NCBI GenBank assembly: GCA_018402455.1
Contig: JAGYIG010000017.1
Span: 1-64,000, forward strand
Length of the DNA: 64,000 nt
Direction: 5' to 3'
Origin: Opitutaceae bacterium
GTDB taxonomy: Bacteria > Verrucomicrobiota > Verrucomicrobiia > Opitutales > Opitutaceae
Shown: piece after piece, positions 25,782 to 36,908 of the stretch
How positions within the stretch are numbered: position 1 is the stretch's first letter
Layout of the letters: each line of letters starts with the position of its first letter
Program-made: the position numbers and the translations under genes
The notes under the pieces: model-generated
What the model saw: only the letters and a program-made list of their open reading frames with translations
What the model was told of the DNA's origin: nothing
Databases searched by the model: none

Positions 25782-25817
25782 CGGGCCGTCCTGCTACTCA
25801 GCGGGGCGGCCCGTTTT
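25782..25817 (+). terminator. Intrinsic terminator of the TonB-domain gene
   Basis: CGGGCCG at 25782-25788 pairs with CGGCCCG at 25807-25813 and is followed by TTTT. It lies 35 bases beyond the stop codon. Confidence 0.8.
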
Positions 25818-25854
25818 ACTTGATGGGGTTCGCCATCACCCGGACCGCCAGGGT

Positions 25855-26937
25855 TCAGCTCGAGGGCACGGGCACCTGACGGATGCTGGTGGCGAGGTGG
25901 CGTTCGGCCCGCCGCAGGACATTTTGGGCACCGTTTTCCGCGCCCAGCGCCTGCTCAATTTTTTTGATCGCAAGGGTGGGGCGACCGATGTGGCACACGG
26001 GTTCACCCGGTTTCACCGCGGGGAGGGTGGTCATGCCGAGGATGATACCGTCAATCGGAGAGACCAGCACGTTCTGCTCCTCGCCCATCAGCGAGGAGTT
26101 GGAGGCGATCTCCTGACCCGCTCGCACGATCTGTCCCGGGGCGACATGAAAGCGGAGAATGCCCCCCACCATGGCCCGCACCCACGTCGTCCGGTTCACG
26201 CGAGTCTGGTAGGTGGGACGCGTGGCGGTTCCTTTGAGCATGCCCAGTTCGATCAGCACATTACGCACGCCGCGCACCCCGAACTGAACGATGGCGGGTT
26301 CGATCTTCCAAGGCTCGCCCGCCTCCACGCAGATCGTCGGACAGCCCGCCGCGCACGCCTCCCGTCGGAAGGATCCCTCGGGCCCCGCCCCGCTGATCAG
26401 CAGCTCGGCGCCAAAGGCCTCGGCAATGCGGCGAATGCGGGGGTCGGAGAGCTTGGCGCGGATGTTGGGGTAGTTGGTCCGCTGGATGGCGGCGGTGTGC
26501 AGGTCGATGCCGTAGTCGCAGCGGCGGACCACATTCTCAAAGAAAGCGTGGGCCACCCGCGCGGCCAAACTGCCCTTGGGATTGCCGGGGAAACTCCGAT
26601 TCAAGTCCCGGCGATCGGGTAGGTAGCGCTCGTTGGCCTCGAAGCCGAAAACGTTGACCACCGGAACCAAAATGAGGGCACCGCGGGCGAGCTGCAGCGA
26701 ATCGTTGAACAGCAGATCATGGATCACCCCCACCCCGTTGAGCTCATCCCCGTGAATGGCCGCGGTCACAAAGATCGTGGGTCCCGGCCGCTTGGCCCGG
26801 ATCACGCGCAGGTGAATGGAGACGTCGTCTCCGAGGTAGGTCTCACTAACCTTCAGACGGATGTCCGCCTGCTGGCCGGTGGCCACGGTTCGTCCCGCTA
26901 TGGTGAAGCGGCGTCGGGTAGGGGGGGGCGTTGCCAT
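25855..26937 (-). CDS. Succinylglutamate desuccinylase/aspartoacylase family protein
   Basis: The product is a 360-residue zinc carboxypeptidase-fold hydrolase. Zinc ligands are H62 and E65 in AAIHGDELNG and H147 in YGIDLHTA; RDLNRSFPG carries substrate-binding residues. The C-terminal 100 residues form a barrel-sandwich-like domain (VRAGQEIASN, SPIDGIILGM). In this genomic setting, with a RimK ligase and retropepsin-like protein, such enzymes are thought to hydrolyse or process the amide or peptide made by the ligase. Its ATG overlaps the RimK stop by one base (TAATG). Confidence 0.92.
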   Translation of the reverse strand: MATPPPTRRRFTIAGRTVATGQQADIRLKVSETYLGDDVSIHLRVIRAKRPGPTIFVTAAIHGDELNGVGVIHDLLFNDSLQLARGALILVPVVNVFGFEANERYLPDRRDLNRSFPGNPKGSLAARVAHAFFENVVRRCDYGIDLHTAAIQRTNYPNIRAKLSDPRIRRIAEAFGAELLISGAGPEGSFRREACAAGCPTICVEAGEPWKIEPAIVQFGVRGVRNVLIELGMLKGTATRPTYQTRVNRTTWVRAMVGGILRFHVAPGQIVRAGQEIASNSSLMGEEQNVLVSPIDGIILGMTTLPAVKPGEPVCHIGRPTLAIKKIEQALGAENGAQNVLRRAERHLATSIRQVPVPSS

Positions 26938-28121
26938 TAAGCGGGAGGCGGCGGCGCGACTTTCCGCTTCGGCCGGCGGCGCGCGTTGAGATCGGGCACG
27001 AGGTTTTGCAGCGCCGATTTGACGCCGTAGCAGACCAGCAGATCACCGGCCAGGATGGGCCGATCATTGCGCGGATTCGGGATGACGATGCCGCCCCGCT
27101 GAATGCTCAGAATGACAATGTCCTTTTCCCGCAGTCCCGAGTCTTTCACGCTCTTGCCGACAAATTCCGAGTCGGGTCCGACGGGGAGTTCGGCTACTTG
27201 GTAGCCCCGGGCCAAGGTGAGTCGCTGGCGGATGTCGAAGTCTTCAAAGCGGACCTGATCCTCGAGGTGTTTGATGATATCACCGGCGATATCGAGCCCG
27301 GTGGCGGTTTCAATCCCCTCCAGCCCGGGGGAAGAATTCACCTCCATGATTTGTGGTCCGTCGGTGCCTTCAAGCATGTCAACGCCCGCCACCCGCAGGC
27401 CGAGGATGTGCGCGGCCCGCACGGCCGTCGCTTCGAATTCGGGGGAAAGGGTCACGGCTTCGGTGGTCCCGCCGCGGTGGACGTTGCTCCGGAACTCGGT
27501 GCCGACGGCACTGCGCCGCATGGCCGCAACAACGCGATCGCCAATGACAAAAGCCCGCAGGTCCTTGCCCTTCGATTCGGCCACAAATTTCTGGATGATG
27601 ACCTGCTGCCTGGTGCTCTGCAGGGTTTCAATGATCGCCTCCGCGACCTTGGTGGTTTCGGCCAGAATGACGCCGATGCCCTGCGTGCCCTCCAACAGCT
27701 TGATGACGACCGGCGCGCCGCCGACCCGTTCGATGGCCCCGAGGATGCTCTTGCGGTCGCGCACAAAAGCGGTGGCCGGCATTCCCAGCTTGTAGCGACT
27801 CAGGACCTGCAGGGAGCGGAGTTTGTCGCGGGAAATGGTGATGGCGTGCGAGCTGTTGAGCGTGAAGGTGCCCATCTGCTCAAACTGCCGCACCACGGCG
27901 GTGCCATAGAAAGTCACCGAAGAGCCAATGCGCGGAATCACGGCATCATAGGAACTCAGGGGCTTCCCCTTGTAGTCGATGGAGGGGCCTTCCGTATCGA
28001 GATGGATCCCCATTCTCATGACGTTGAGCCCGATGATCTTGTGGCCCCGTTTCTGCGCCGCCTCCTTCAGCCGACGAGAGGAGTAGTTCTTGGGCTCGCG
28101 AGTGAGCAGGGCGATCTTCAT
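26937..28121 (-). CDS. rimK: RimK-family ATP-grasp ligase fused to a TrkA-C (RCK_C) domain
   Basis: The product is a 394-residue protein. Residues 1-300 are a RimK-type alpha-L-glutamate ligase: MKIALLTREPKNYSSRRL, ISRDKLRSLQVLSRYKLGMP, GGAPVVIKLLEGTQGIGVIL (ATP-grasp loop), QKFVAESKGKDLRAFVIGD and the metal-binding IMEVNSSPGLEGIE. Residues from about 310 form a TrkA_C/RCK_C-like domain: AELPVGPDSEFVGKSVKD, IVILSIQRGG, GDLLVCYGV. That domain binds nucleotides or small ligands in K+ channels, so it may regulate the ligase. The start overlaps the retropepsin stop (ATGA). Confidence 0.92.
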   Translation of the reverse strand: MKIALLTREPKNYSSRRLKEAAQKRGHKIIGLNVMRMGIHLDTEGPSIDYKGKPLSSYDAVIPRIGSSVTFYGTAVVRQFEQMGTFTLNSSHAITISRDKLRSLQVLSRYKLGMPATAFVRDRKSILGAIERVGGAPVVIKLLEGTQGIGVILAETTKVAEAIIETLQSTRQQVIIQKFVAESKGKDLRAFVIGDRVVAAMRRSAVGTEFRSNVHRGGTTEAVTLSPEFEATAVRAAHILGLRVAGVDMLEGTDGPQIMEVNSSPGLEGIETATGLDIAGDIIKHLEDQVRFEDFDIRQRLTLARGYQVAELPVGPDSEFVGKSVKDSGLREKDIVILSIQRGGIVIPNPRNDRPILAGDLLVCYGVKSALQNLVPDLNARRRPKRKVAPPPPA

Positions 28122-28567
28122 GGGACTTTCTTTTTGAGGGTCTTCTTGCGCGTCAGGTAGGTGCGCCCGGCATCGACGATGTAGTGGGGAGCCAGGGCGG
28201 TGCGCCCGATCAGCATGCGGCAGAGCATGTCTTCGCGCCGCACCAAGGTAAACTCGACCAGCTTGCGCCGACCACCGAGTTCCAGCGTCGTGGCCACCAC
28301 ATAGCGGGTTTCCCGTTCGCCGTTGCTGGATTTGATGACGGTGGTGCGAACAATATCCGCCGTGATCCACTTGCGGCGTCGGCGGTGTTGGTTGCTCAAC
28401 ACCACGTCGAAACGGATTTTGCGACCGGGCAACAACTCGACCTGATCCACGTCCAGCGCGGAGGTTTTGGCGCCGGTATCGATTTTGGCGCGCAGTTTGG
28501 GGATGTGCCAATCGGGGAGAGCAACCAGCTCGCGCCAGCCGACGGTTGTTTTAGAGACCAGACTCAT
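28118..28567 (-). CDS. Retropepsin-like aspartic protease (ATP-dependent zinc protease/RimB-like family)
   Basis: The product is a 149-residue protein. KIDTGAKTSALD at 28-39 holds the catalytic D30-T31-G32 triad of retropepsins. VEFTLVRREDMLCRMLIGRTAL contains the LIGR-type motif of this family (position about 110-131). Members are encoded with RimK-like ligases and are predicted to cut or process the ligase products. It is the first gene of the three-gene unit. ATG 28567 is used because it gives the usual MSLVSKTTVGWRE start; the upstream 14 codons are not conserved-looking. Confidence 0.88.
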   Translation of the reverse strand: MSLVSKTTVGWRELVALPDWHIPKLRAKIDTGAKTSALDVDQVELLPGRKIRFDVVLSNQHRRRRKWITADIVRTTVIKSSNGERETRYVVATTLELGGRRKLVEFTLVRREDMLCRMLIGRTALAPHYIVDAGRTYLTRKKTLKKKVP

Positions 28568-28795
28568 GCAAGGGATCGGGTGGGTTCGATCTGATATCGG
28601 TGGAGTCAACGAGACGGCGGGATTTTAAGCAAGTGCCGTCGAAAAGAATGCCGGCCCGGAGTCGCGACTGACCCCTCGCCGGCCCCCGCGGTCTCGCCCG
28701 GGTGGTTCGGATCGATCTATCGCCTCCCCGTGAATGCCCGGGGGCCGGATCCATGCTCGCGTCTTCGAGCGGAGAGCGACACGTTCGCCGGTCCG

Positions 28796-29323
28796 ATGCG
28801 TTCCGCTGTCATCTATGTCGTAGCTGTATTGGTCGCCAACCTGACCGCGACTTGGTTCATCCCCTTGCCGATTTTTGGCCAAGTGGCGGTGGGCACGTTT
28901 GTCTTTGGGTTCACTTTCACGCAGCGGGATCGGATGCACCGCAAAGGGCGCAAATTTGTCTATCGGGTGATCGCGCTGTCGGCCTTCCTCAGTGCCATGC
29001 TCTCCGTCGCGGGTCAGGTGCCGCCGCGCATTATTTTGGCTTCGGTCATCGCCATCGTACTGGCCGAGACCGCGGACACCGAAATCTATCAACGGCTGCT
29101 GGCGCAATCGTGGTGGCATCGGGTGCTCAAATCCAATGCGGTGAGCATCCCGCTCGACTCGATCTTCTTTAATCTCGTCGCCTTTCTCGGCGTGTTCGAC
29201 GCCCGGTTTTTGCTTTCCCTGATCGTCGGCGAAATCGTCGTGAAGTTCACCGTGGGCGCGGTGACCGCCATCTGGCGCAGTAAACACGAGGACCGACCGG
29301 TCCCCGATTCAACTTCCCCATAG
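28796..29323 (+). CDS. VUT-family (YhhQ/queuosine precursor) transporter-like protein
   Basis: The product is a 175-residue membrane protein with five or six helices. VLVANLTATWFIPLPIFGQ and AVGTFVFGFTFTQRDRMHR fit the VUT/QPTR pattern of YhhQ-type transporters for queuine precursors. VLAETADTEIYQRLL and SIPLDSIFFNLVAFLG are the conserved acidic motif regions. The family imports queuosine precursors in E. coli. No que genes are here, so the substrate remains inferred. The ATG at 28796 begins at the first helix. Confidence 0.8.
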   Translation: MRSAVIYVVAVLVANLTATWFIPLPIFGQVAVGTFVFGFTFTQRDRMHRKGRKFVYRVIALSAFLSAMLSVAGQVPPRIILASVIAIVLAETADTEIYQRLLAQSWWHRVLKSNAVSIPLDSIFFNLVAFLGVFDARFLLSLIVGEIVVKFTVGAVTAIWRSKHEDRPVPDSTSP

Positions 29324-29350
29324 CATTTGCCCCCCCCCGGGGGAGGTGCC

Positions 29351-29395
29351 GTCACCCCATAAGTGTCACCATAATGGTGACACTTATGGGGTGAC
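29351..29395. repeat. 45-bp palindrome with perfect 22-bp arms
   Basis: The arms 29351-29372 and 29374-29395 are exact reverse complements around a single A at 29373. Each arm carries GTCACC twice, as GTCACCCCATAA and GTCACCAT. It lies between the convergent VUT and MFS genes. The remaining gap to 29598 is G-rich with no coding frame I trust. The palindrome could be a bidirectional terminator, a REP-type element or a protein-binding site. Confidence 0.85.
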
Positions 29396-29598
29396 AGTGA
29401 GTGGGATTCAGGGGACGGGTAGGGTTTGGTCGGCCGTGCCGCGTTTGGGGGAGGCCAGGCGACGCGGGTTGGGTCTGAGGTGGTGCCGGGCTGGGAGGGT
29501 GGGGCAGAACCACCGGTGGCAGGGTCCCGGGCTGGAGTAGGTTGATGGTGGTGGCCCGGTGCGCTTGAGCCCGGGATGGTGGACTACGGTGCCGAGGC

Positions 29599-30891
29599 TC
29601 AGGCGACGGAGTCCGAAGGCAGCGGGGCCGGGCGGCGGGGTGGGCGAATGTGGTGCAGCGCCCGGCGGGTGCGCACAAACTTCCAGCCCGCCACGGCGGT
29701 CGCCAGAGCCATGATCGCTACGGCCCAGCGCGGACCGAGGGTCGCGGCGAGACTGCCCGCCGCCAGGCTGCCGAGGGGAAACATGCCCTGACCCATGGCA
29801 AACAGCCCCATGACCCGGGAACGTTTGTCGTCGGCGACCTGGGATTGGATGAGGGTGTTGTTGCCCGCCATGCAGAGCACCGCCCCAAAACCGGTGGCCA
29901 TCATGCAGACCAGGGTGAGCAGCAACCAGGGGCTCAGTGCGATGCCCAGTTGGCCGACGGCGATGGCACCGGCGCCGAGGGCGATCCAGCGGGGCAACCC
30001 CTCGGGTGAAGGGCGGCGGGCCAACATTACCGCGCTGACCAAGGCGCCGGCCCCGACGATGGAAAACATGATCCCGAGCATCTTGCTGTCGCCGCCGTAG
30101 ATGTCCCGGGCGAAGACCGGCGCAAGCGTGCCGGAGGCAAAGCCCGCGAAGGCGATCATGGGCACCATGATCAACGAAGCCTGGAGACTGGGGTGGTTGC
30201 GGACGTATTTGAAACCGATCCTTAAATCGGTCAGGGGGTGATTGCGGCGGTCACTGGCCTTGCGGCGGCGACGGGGAATGCGCATCGCCAGGATCGACGT
30301 GAGGATGGCGGCATAGGAGGTGGCATCCAGCAGGTAGCAGAGTCCCGGACCGGAAACGGCGATGAGCAGGCCGGCGATGGCCGGGCCGACCAGCCGGGCG
30401 GCATTGAAGAGCGAAGAGTTGAGGGCGATCGCGTTGGGCAGGTCGTCCTTCCGATCGACCAGATCGACGATGAAGGCCTGCCGGGTGGGGAATTCGGCGG
30501 CATTGATGAAACCGCGGATCGTGACCAGAATGAGGAGTCGGGCGACGGTGATCTCGCCGATGAGAGTGAGCACGGCGAGCGCGGCGGCCTGGGCGGCGCA
30601 GAGGCAGTTGAGCCACCACATGAGTCGCTGGCGGGGCAGGCGGTCGCCGAGCAATCCGCCCAAGGGACCGAGCAGCAGGACAGGCAGCTGGTTGGCGAAG
30701 GGGAGGAATCCGAGGTAGAACGGATTGTTGGACAGTTCGTAGATCAACCACGCCGAGGCCGTGAGGGTCATCCAATTCCCCAGCAGCGAAAATCCCTGGC
30801 CGACAAAAAAGAGGCGGTAGTTGGCGGAGTTAAGGGCGCGGAGCGATCGGGAAAACGGCACGTGTAAAATTGGAGCCTCAAACGAGCCCAC
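29599..30891 (-). CDS. MFS transporter, DHA3 (EntS-like) type
   Basis: The product is a 430-residue, 12-helix exporter of the MFS_3 group. The N-terminal FSRSLRALNSANYRLFFVGQ, GNWMTLTASAWLIYELS and GGLLGDRLPRQRLM are hallmarks, as is EFPTRQAFIVDLV in helix 5. Such proteins export siderophores, macrolides or other small molecules. No biosynthetic gene is adjacent. The C-terminus is a Pro/Arg-rich tail. Confidence 0.88.
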   Translation of the reverse strand: MGSFEAPILHVPFSRSLRALNSANYRLFFVGQGFSLLGNWMTLTASAWLIYELSNNPFYLGFLPFANQLPVLLLGPLGGLLGDRLPRQRLMWWLNCLCAAQAAALAVLTLIGEITVARLLILVTIRGFINAAEFPTRQAFIVDLVDRKDDLPNAIALNSSLFNAARLVGPAIAGLLIAVSGPGLCYLLDATSYAAILTSILAMRIPRRRRKASDRRNHPLTDLRIGFKYVRNHPSLQASLIMVPMIAFAGFASGTLAPVFARDIYGGDSKMLGIMFSIVGAGALVSAVMLARRPSPEGLPRWIALGAGAIAVGQLGIALSPWLLLTLVCMMATGFGAVLCMAGNNTLIQSQVADDKRSRVMGLFAMGQGMFPLGSLAAGSLAATLGPRWAVAIMALATAVAGWKFVRTRRALHHIRPPRRPAPLPSDSVA

Positions 30892-30906
30892 AAATTGCGC
30901 AAAAAA

Positions 30907-30934
30907 AAAGCGGCCCGGATTTCCGGGCCGCTTT
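30907..30934 (-). terminator. Intrinsic terminator of the TonB receptor gene
   Basis: A perfect 12-bp stem (30907-30918 with 30923-30934) with an ATTT loop. On the minus strand it is followed by a run of T (A run at 30901-30909). It lies 41 bases after the receptor stop and just upstream of the MFS start. Confidence 0.88.
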
Positions 30935-30975
30935 CGTCAAAAAAGCGTCTTTCTCAAATTTCCGCGGGAGCGGGA

Positions 30976-33900
30976 TCAGAACAGGAACTTCATGCCGAGC
31001 TGGATGGCCCAGCGGCTGCGCCGTTCGCCGACTTGAACTCGAGAGTTTTCAGCTCCGCGATAGTCATAGACGTATTGGCCGTTGACGACCGAGCCGCGCG
31101 AGACGTTCTGCTCAAACGGGAACCCGAATTCGTCAACCAGTCCCCATTCATCATCGAGCATGTTGCCGATGTTGATGAGGTTGGCGAACACCTCGGCGCG
31201 CATATTACCGCGGAAGGGGATTTGCTGGGTGATGTTCAAGTCCCAGCGATGCACCCAATCATTGGTGAACGCATTACGCGGAGCAATCTGGCCCTTGTAG
31301 TTTGCGAGATCGGAGCTGTCGATATAGGCCATGAGTTCGGCAAACCCACTCGAAGCGGCTGCATTGACGTTAGGATCGTCTGCTCCGGTGGGAACGTAGA
31401 ACAAGTCGTTATTGCTGCGGCCATCACCGTTAATGTCGCTGCCCCAAGCGGCGCTGTAGGGGCGGCCCGTGCGGCCTTCGTAGTTGAGATTGAACCGGGT
31501 GGTCCAGCCTTCAGCCCAGTCCAGATTGTAGCCCACGTTGAACAGAATGCGGTGTTTTACCTCAAACGCGGACGTTCCCAGTTCGTCTCCATTCGAGTCG
31601 GCGCGGACAACGTTGCTCCAGTTGGAAACGGCCCGGCTCGAAGTGAAGGGATTCACATCGGTCGAAGTGCCCCAAGTGTAGCTCGCCGAGCCATACCAGT
31701 TGTTTTGGAATTGCTTCTGCAGCTGGAGGAGGAAGTTGGTCGCCTCTCCTTGGCTGGTGTTGGTGATGAGGTAGACTTGGCGGAATTCATTTGTGATGGA
31801 TCCACGATAGTTCGGCCGACCGTCAGGCAGGGTGCCAGCTGGGTTGAGGTTGATCTGCTGCATGGTCAGGCCTTTGTTGACCGAAGAATAAAGCAATTCG
31901 GCCGTGGCCGTGAAAGGCATGCCGAGGGCTTCAAATTCGTGATCCAAGGCGATATTGGCTTTCCATGAGCTGGGCAGCTCAATGTCGGGATCAATGGCGT
32001 CGACCGATGGGGTGCCTTGGCTCGGATCAATGAGCAGGATCTCGTCGTTGAACGCGTTGAGATATGCCTGGAGAGAACCGAGGTTCGGATCATCGGTGAC
32101 GTCCTGCTGACTGTTGGTCACACCATTGTTGGTGAAAGCATTGGAAATCCACACGAACGGGGTCCGACCTTGGAAGAGGCCCACGCCACCACGGAGGCGA
32201 GTGGTCTCCTCCTCATCGAGGTAGTAGATCGCTCCAAGGCGAGGGGCGATCAGCGTATTGCCATCGACGGTGCCGTTGTTGGGGATGCCAAACTCGTCCT
32301 CGAAAGTGGTCCCGTCAGGGCGAATAGCCTCAGGCGCCTGCGAGTCCTGCGAGGTGATGTCCACGCGAAGACCGGTAGTGACCGTGAGTCGGCTGGTGGG
32401 TTGCCAAGAGTCCTGAAGGTAGAGGCCCAAGACATTGAAGTCCGATACCGCTACGGGATCTTGCCCCTGCACACCCGTGTTGCGGAACGTGCGGAAATTC
32501 GGGGATTGAGGCGTGTCCGCGAGGAAAGCAGGAAGATCTTCGAAAGTGAAGACACCGAGGGAGCCCTGAAGGAATAGGTTGGCGAACTCCGATTCTTCGT
32601 AGTCGAAGCCAAAGGTGATCGTGTGATTCCCGAGGAAGTAATCTCCCTTGCCCTTCAGATTGAGCGTCTCCACGGCCAATGAGTTGGCGTGGCGGAATTG
32701 CTCGGTGCCGAAGAACAGTTCGTATTCACGACCGTCGGCGCCAGGGAAGTCGTCGATCTCGATCTGCGGAAGACGCGAATCGCTGGTGGTTGGCTGGAAG
32801 AAGTCGTTGTAACCGATGCTGAACTCGGTCTGGAAGGAGTCCGTCCAGTTTGAGTAGAACTGCAGGGTGTAGGTTTCCTCTTCCTTTTCCTGAAGGTAGA
32901 AGTTCGATGAGAGGGCGGTCTCGGCAAAATCGTCGTAGTTACCAACGTTGGGCCGCACACCGTCGGTGCTGGCATACTTGAGCGACAACCGGTGCTGGTC
33001 TGAAATGTTCCAATCGATCTTCGCCAGAAATTTCTCTTCTTCTTCTTTAGCCACGTCGACAGATTCAAAGGTGCCAAAATCTACGCCCAAAGTATTGTCG
33101 ATGTAGTTGAAGAGGGTGGTCAGAGCAGCGGGGTCTGGCACAAAACCAGGATCGCTGGGCTGAGAGAGCTCTTCGAAGTTTTCGTAGCTGATGAAGTAGA
33201 AGAGTTTGTCCTTGATGATCGGACCACCCAAGGTGATGCCGTAGGTCGTCTCTTCCAACAGTGGGTTGCTGCCATCGACCGGGGAATCACCGCGCAGGCT
33301 GTCATCCGTGTAAATGTAGTACACCGATCCGCTGATGTCGTTGGTGCCACTCTTGGTGACGGCGTTGATCGAAGCACCGGTGAATCCGCTCTGGGTCACA
33401 TCATATGGCGTTACTTCAATCGTGATCTGCTCAACTGCGTCGATGGCGATTGGGTTGTTGAAGGACTGCACCCCATCAGACTCGAGACCGAACTGGTCGT
33501 TCACCCGCAGGCCATCGATCTGAATGGAGTTGAAACGGTTGGATTGGCCAGCCACGGAAAGCTCGTTGCGGTCGTCCTCGCTGATGGTCGCGTAGGGATT
33601 CGAACGGGCGAAATCGTTAAAGTTACGTCGCACTTGGGGCATGTCCGCGATTGCACGTTGGCTGAGTACGGAAGAGGCGCCAATGGAATCGTTGGAGAAG
33701 ATACTCGTCTCCGAGCCATCGACTACGAACGCGTCCATCTCGATTACCTCCTCGCTCCACTGCAGGCTCAATTCAGCCCGATAGGTCTGGCTGAGCTCGA
33801 GAAATATGTTTTGTTCGACCGTCGAGCGGTAGCCCGAAAGCGTGGCGGTGATGGTGTAGGGACCGCCGACACGGAGGCCGCGCAGGCTGAACCGACCGGT

Positions 33901-34113
33901 AGTACTGGAGGTCGTGGAGTAACTCGTCCCGGTTGGTTGATGGACAACGGTGACAGACGCTCCAGCGAGAGCAGAGCCCGCGCTGTCGCCAACTGTTCCG
34001 TTGATTCCAGAGGAAGTTATACTTCCTTGTCCAAAAGCGGTCGTGGCGGCGATGGTGAAGCCGAGAACGACCGCGAGCAGCCGTGATGGCAGCGCAGTTA
34101 GATGAAATTTCAT
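30976..34113 (-). CDS. Oar-like TonB-dependent receptor with carboxypeptidase-regulatory domain
   Basis: The product is a 1045-residue outer-membrane protein. A signal peptide ending TTAFG is followed by a carboxypeptidase-regulatory-like domain (GINGTVGDSAGSALAGASVT, residues 37-56), a plug domain with SVAGQSNRFNSIQIDGLRVN, and a long beta barrel with alternating aromatic strands. The final residues GMKFLF form a barrel-assembly C-terminal Phe signature. The pattern matches Oar-type receptors, which can import peptides or transport proteins. A run of Glu (KEEEEKF) faces an extracellular or periplasmic loop. The ATG at 34113 starts the signal peptide. It is a single gene with its own terminator. 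Confidence 0.92.
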   Translation of the reverse strand: MKFHLTALPSRLLAVVLGFTIAATTAFGQGSITSSGINGTVGDSAGSALAGASVTVVHQPTGTSYSTTSSTTGRFSLRGLRVGGPYTITATLSGYRSTVEQNIFLELSQTYRAELSLQWSEEVIEMDAFVVDGSETSIFSNDSIGASSVLSQRAIADMPQVRRNFNDFARSNPYATISEDDRNELSVAGQSNRFNSIQIDGLRVNDQFGLESDGVQSFNNPIAIDAVEQITIEVTPYDVTQSGFTGASINAVTKSGTNDISGSVYYIYTDDSLRGDSPVDGSNPLLEETTYGITLGGPIIKDKLFYFISYENFEELSQPSDPGFVPDPAALTTLFNYIDNTLGVDFGTFESVDVAKEEEEKFLAKIDWNISDQHRLSLKYASTDGVRPNVGNYDDFAETALSSNFYLQEKEEETYTLQFYSNWTDSFQTEFSIGYNDFFQPTTSDSRLPQIEIDDFPGADGREYELFFGTEQFRHANSLAVETLNLKGKGDYFLGNHTITFGFDYEESEFANLFLQGSLGVFTFEDLPAFLADTPQSPNFRTFRNTGVQGQDPVAVSDFNVLGLYLQDSWQPTSRLTVTTGLRVDITSQDSQAPEAIRPDGTTFEDEFGIPNNGTVDGNTLIAPRLGAIYYLDEEETTRLRGGVGLFQGRTPFVWISNAFTNNGVTNSQQDVTDDPNLGSLQAYLNAFNDEILLIDPSQGTPSVDAIDPDIELPSSWKANIALDHEFEALGMPFTATAELLYSSVNKGLTMQQINLNPAGTLPDGRPNYRGSITNEFRQVYLITNTSQGEATNFLLQLQKQFQNNWYGSASYTWGTSTDVNPFTSSRAVSNWSNVVRADSNGDELGTSAFEVKHRILFNVGYNLDWAEGWTTRFNLNYEGRTGRPYSAAWGSDINGDGRSNNDLFYVPTGADDPNVNAAASSGFAELMAYIDSSDLANYKGQIAPRNAFTNDWVHRWDLNITQQIPFRGNMRAEVFANLINIGNMLDDEWGLVDEFGFPFEQNVSRGSVVNGQYVYDYRGAENSRVQVGERRSRWAIQLGMKFLF

Positions 34114-34352
34114 GTCTCTGTTTAGTTTGATTTGTTTGCAGCGAGGGTGGAACCCGCGCCGAATGGCTGAACCCAAGAAGGGACCCACCAAAGGTCAAAT
34201 CTCGAACACGACTCTATCGGTTAATTTTCACAAATGTCACAGGTGCCCAGGCGGGGAGACAGATCGTCGTCGAGTTGTAAAAATCGAGCTCGTTCCGGCA
34301 CCCTGAACAGCACCTGCCAGTCGGTCCTAGAAGCTAGGCAACATACTCAAGC

Positions 34353-34808
34353 TTACCTCGAAATATCGGCCTGAGTCAGGATGCGGAACCCGCTGGTGTT
34401 CAGCGCCTGAGCCGCAACATCGGCATCTTCCACATTGATGACCAACCCGTTTTTATCGGCGGGACGGATGAGGAAGCTATACACGTAGTGGATATTGATT
34501 TCTGCTTCCAGTAGCGCTCCGAGCACATGCTTGATGCGGTGTTCCCCTTCGATTTCGGTGGCCAACACGCTCACTTCGGTGAAGGGAAAGTCGTTGTTGA
34601 TCATGAGTTCCCGCGCTCGGTCCGGATCGTCCACCAAAAACCGCAGAATCGAGCTGTCCGTTGTGTCCAGGACGGTCAGTGCCACCAGATGGACATTGTG
34701 AGCCTGAAACACCGCCGCCAAATCATAGAGTCTTCCGACTCGGTTCTCGGCAAAAACCGAAAACTGCTTCACCGGGTCCAGCGCGATAGCGGTCGAAAAA
34801 TCCGACAT
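34353..34808 (-). CDS. Tandem ACT-domain protein
   Basis: The product is a 151-residue protein made of two ACT domains: KQFSVFAENRVGRLYDLAAV (about 14-33) and the second half beginning near VSVLATEIEGEHRIKHVLGAL. ACT domains bind amino acids and regulate metabolism. No catalytic domain is present, so this is a stand-alone sensor or regulatory subunit. It is divergent from the PEP carboxykinase gene, with 162 bases between starts. Confidence 0.82.
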   Translation of the reverse strand: MSDFSTAIALDPVKQFSVFAENRVGRLYDLAAVFQAHNVHLVALTVLDTTDSSILRFLVDDPDRARELMINNDFPFTEVSVLATEIEGEHRIKHVLGALLEAEINIHYVYSFLIRPADKNGLVINVEDADVAAQALNTSGFRILTQADISR

Positions 34809-34970
34809 GGGAGCGACGATGAGTTGCCCCGCCCTGAGGGTCAACGCCACGCTCAGCCTTCCTCAAGACCCGATAACGCAAAACATGGCGCATCAACAAC
34901 AGATTATGGTGAGCCGGACCGGGGGCATTTCGATTAACTCAACCCCGTACCACTAAATTAAAATCCTACC

Positions 34971-36792
<1,822 letters not shown>

Positions 36793-36824
36793 TTTGAGCG
36801 GCTGATTGTCTTTTGACCTGATCA

Positions 36825-36851
36825 GGCGCGCTGGACCCAGCGCGCCTTTTT
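36825..36851 (+). terminator. Intrinsic terminator of pckG
   Basis: GGCGCGCTGG and CCAGCGCGCC pair perfectly around AC (36825-36846) and are followed by TTTTTATT. It lies 32 bases past the reconstructed pckG stop. Confidence 0.9.
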
Positions 36852-36908
36852 ATTCCTCCCGCATCAGAGGTCGCGTCGACCGCCGGGCGAAGCCGTCCGG
36901 TGGAGTGG

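Noticed and set aside
28568-28795. Possible preQ1 riboswitch before the VUT-family gene
   Set aside because: Only a GACGGC/GCCGTC stem (28613-28640) is visible, it lies far from the start codon, and no preQ1 aptamer core was recognised.
29396-29598. Decayed transposase gene next to the 45-bp palindrome
   Set aside because: The G-rich frames there show no Y1-transposase motif in any frame.
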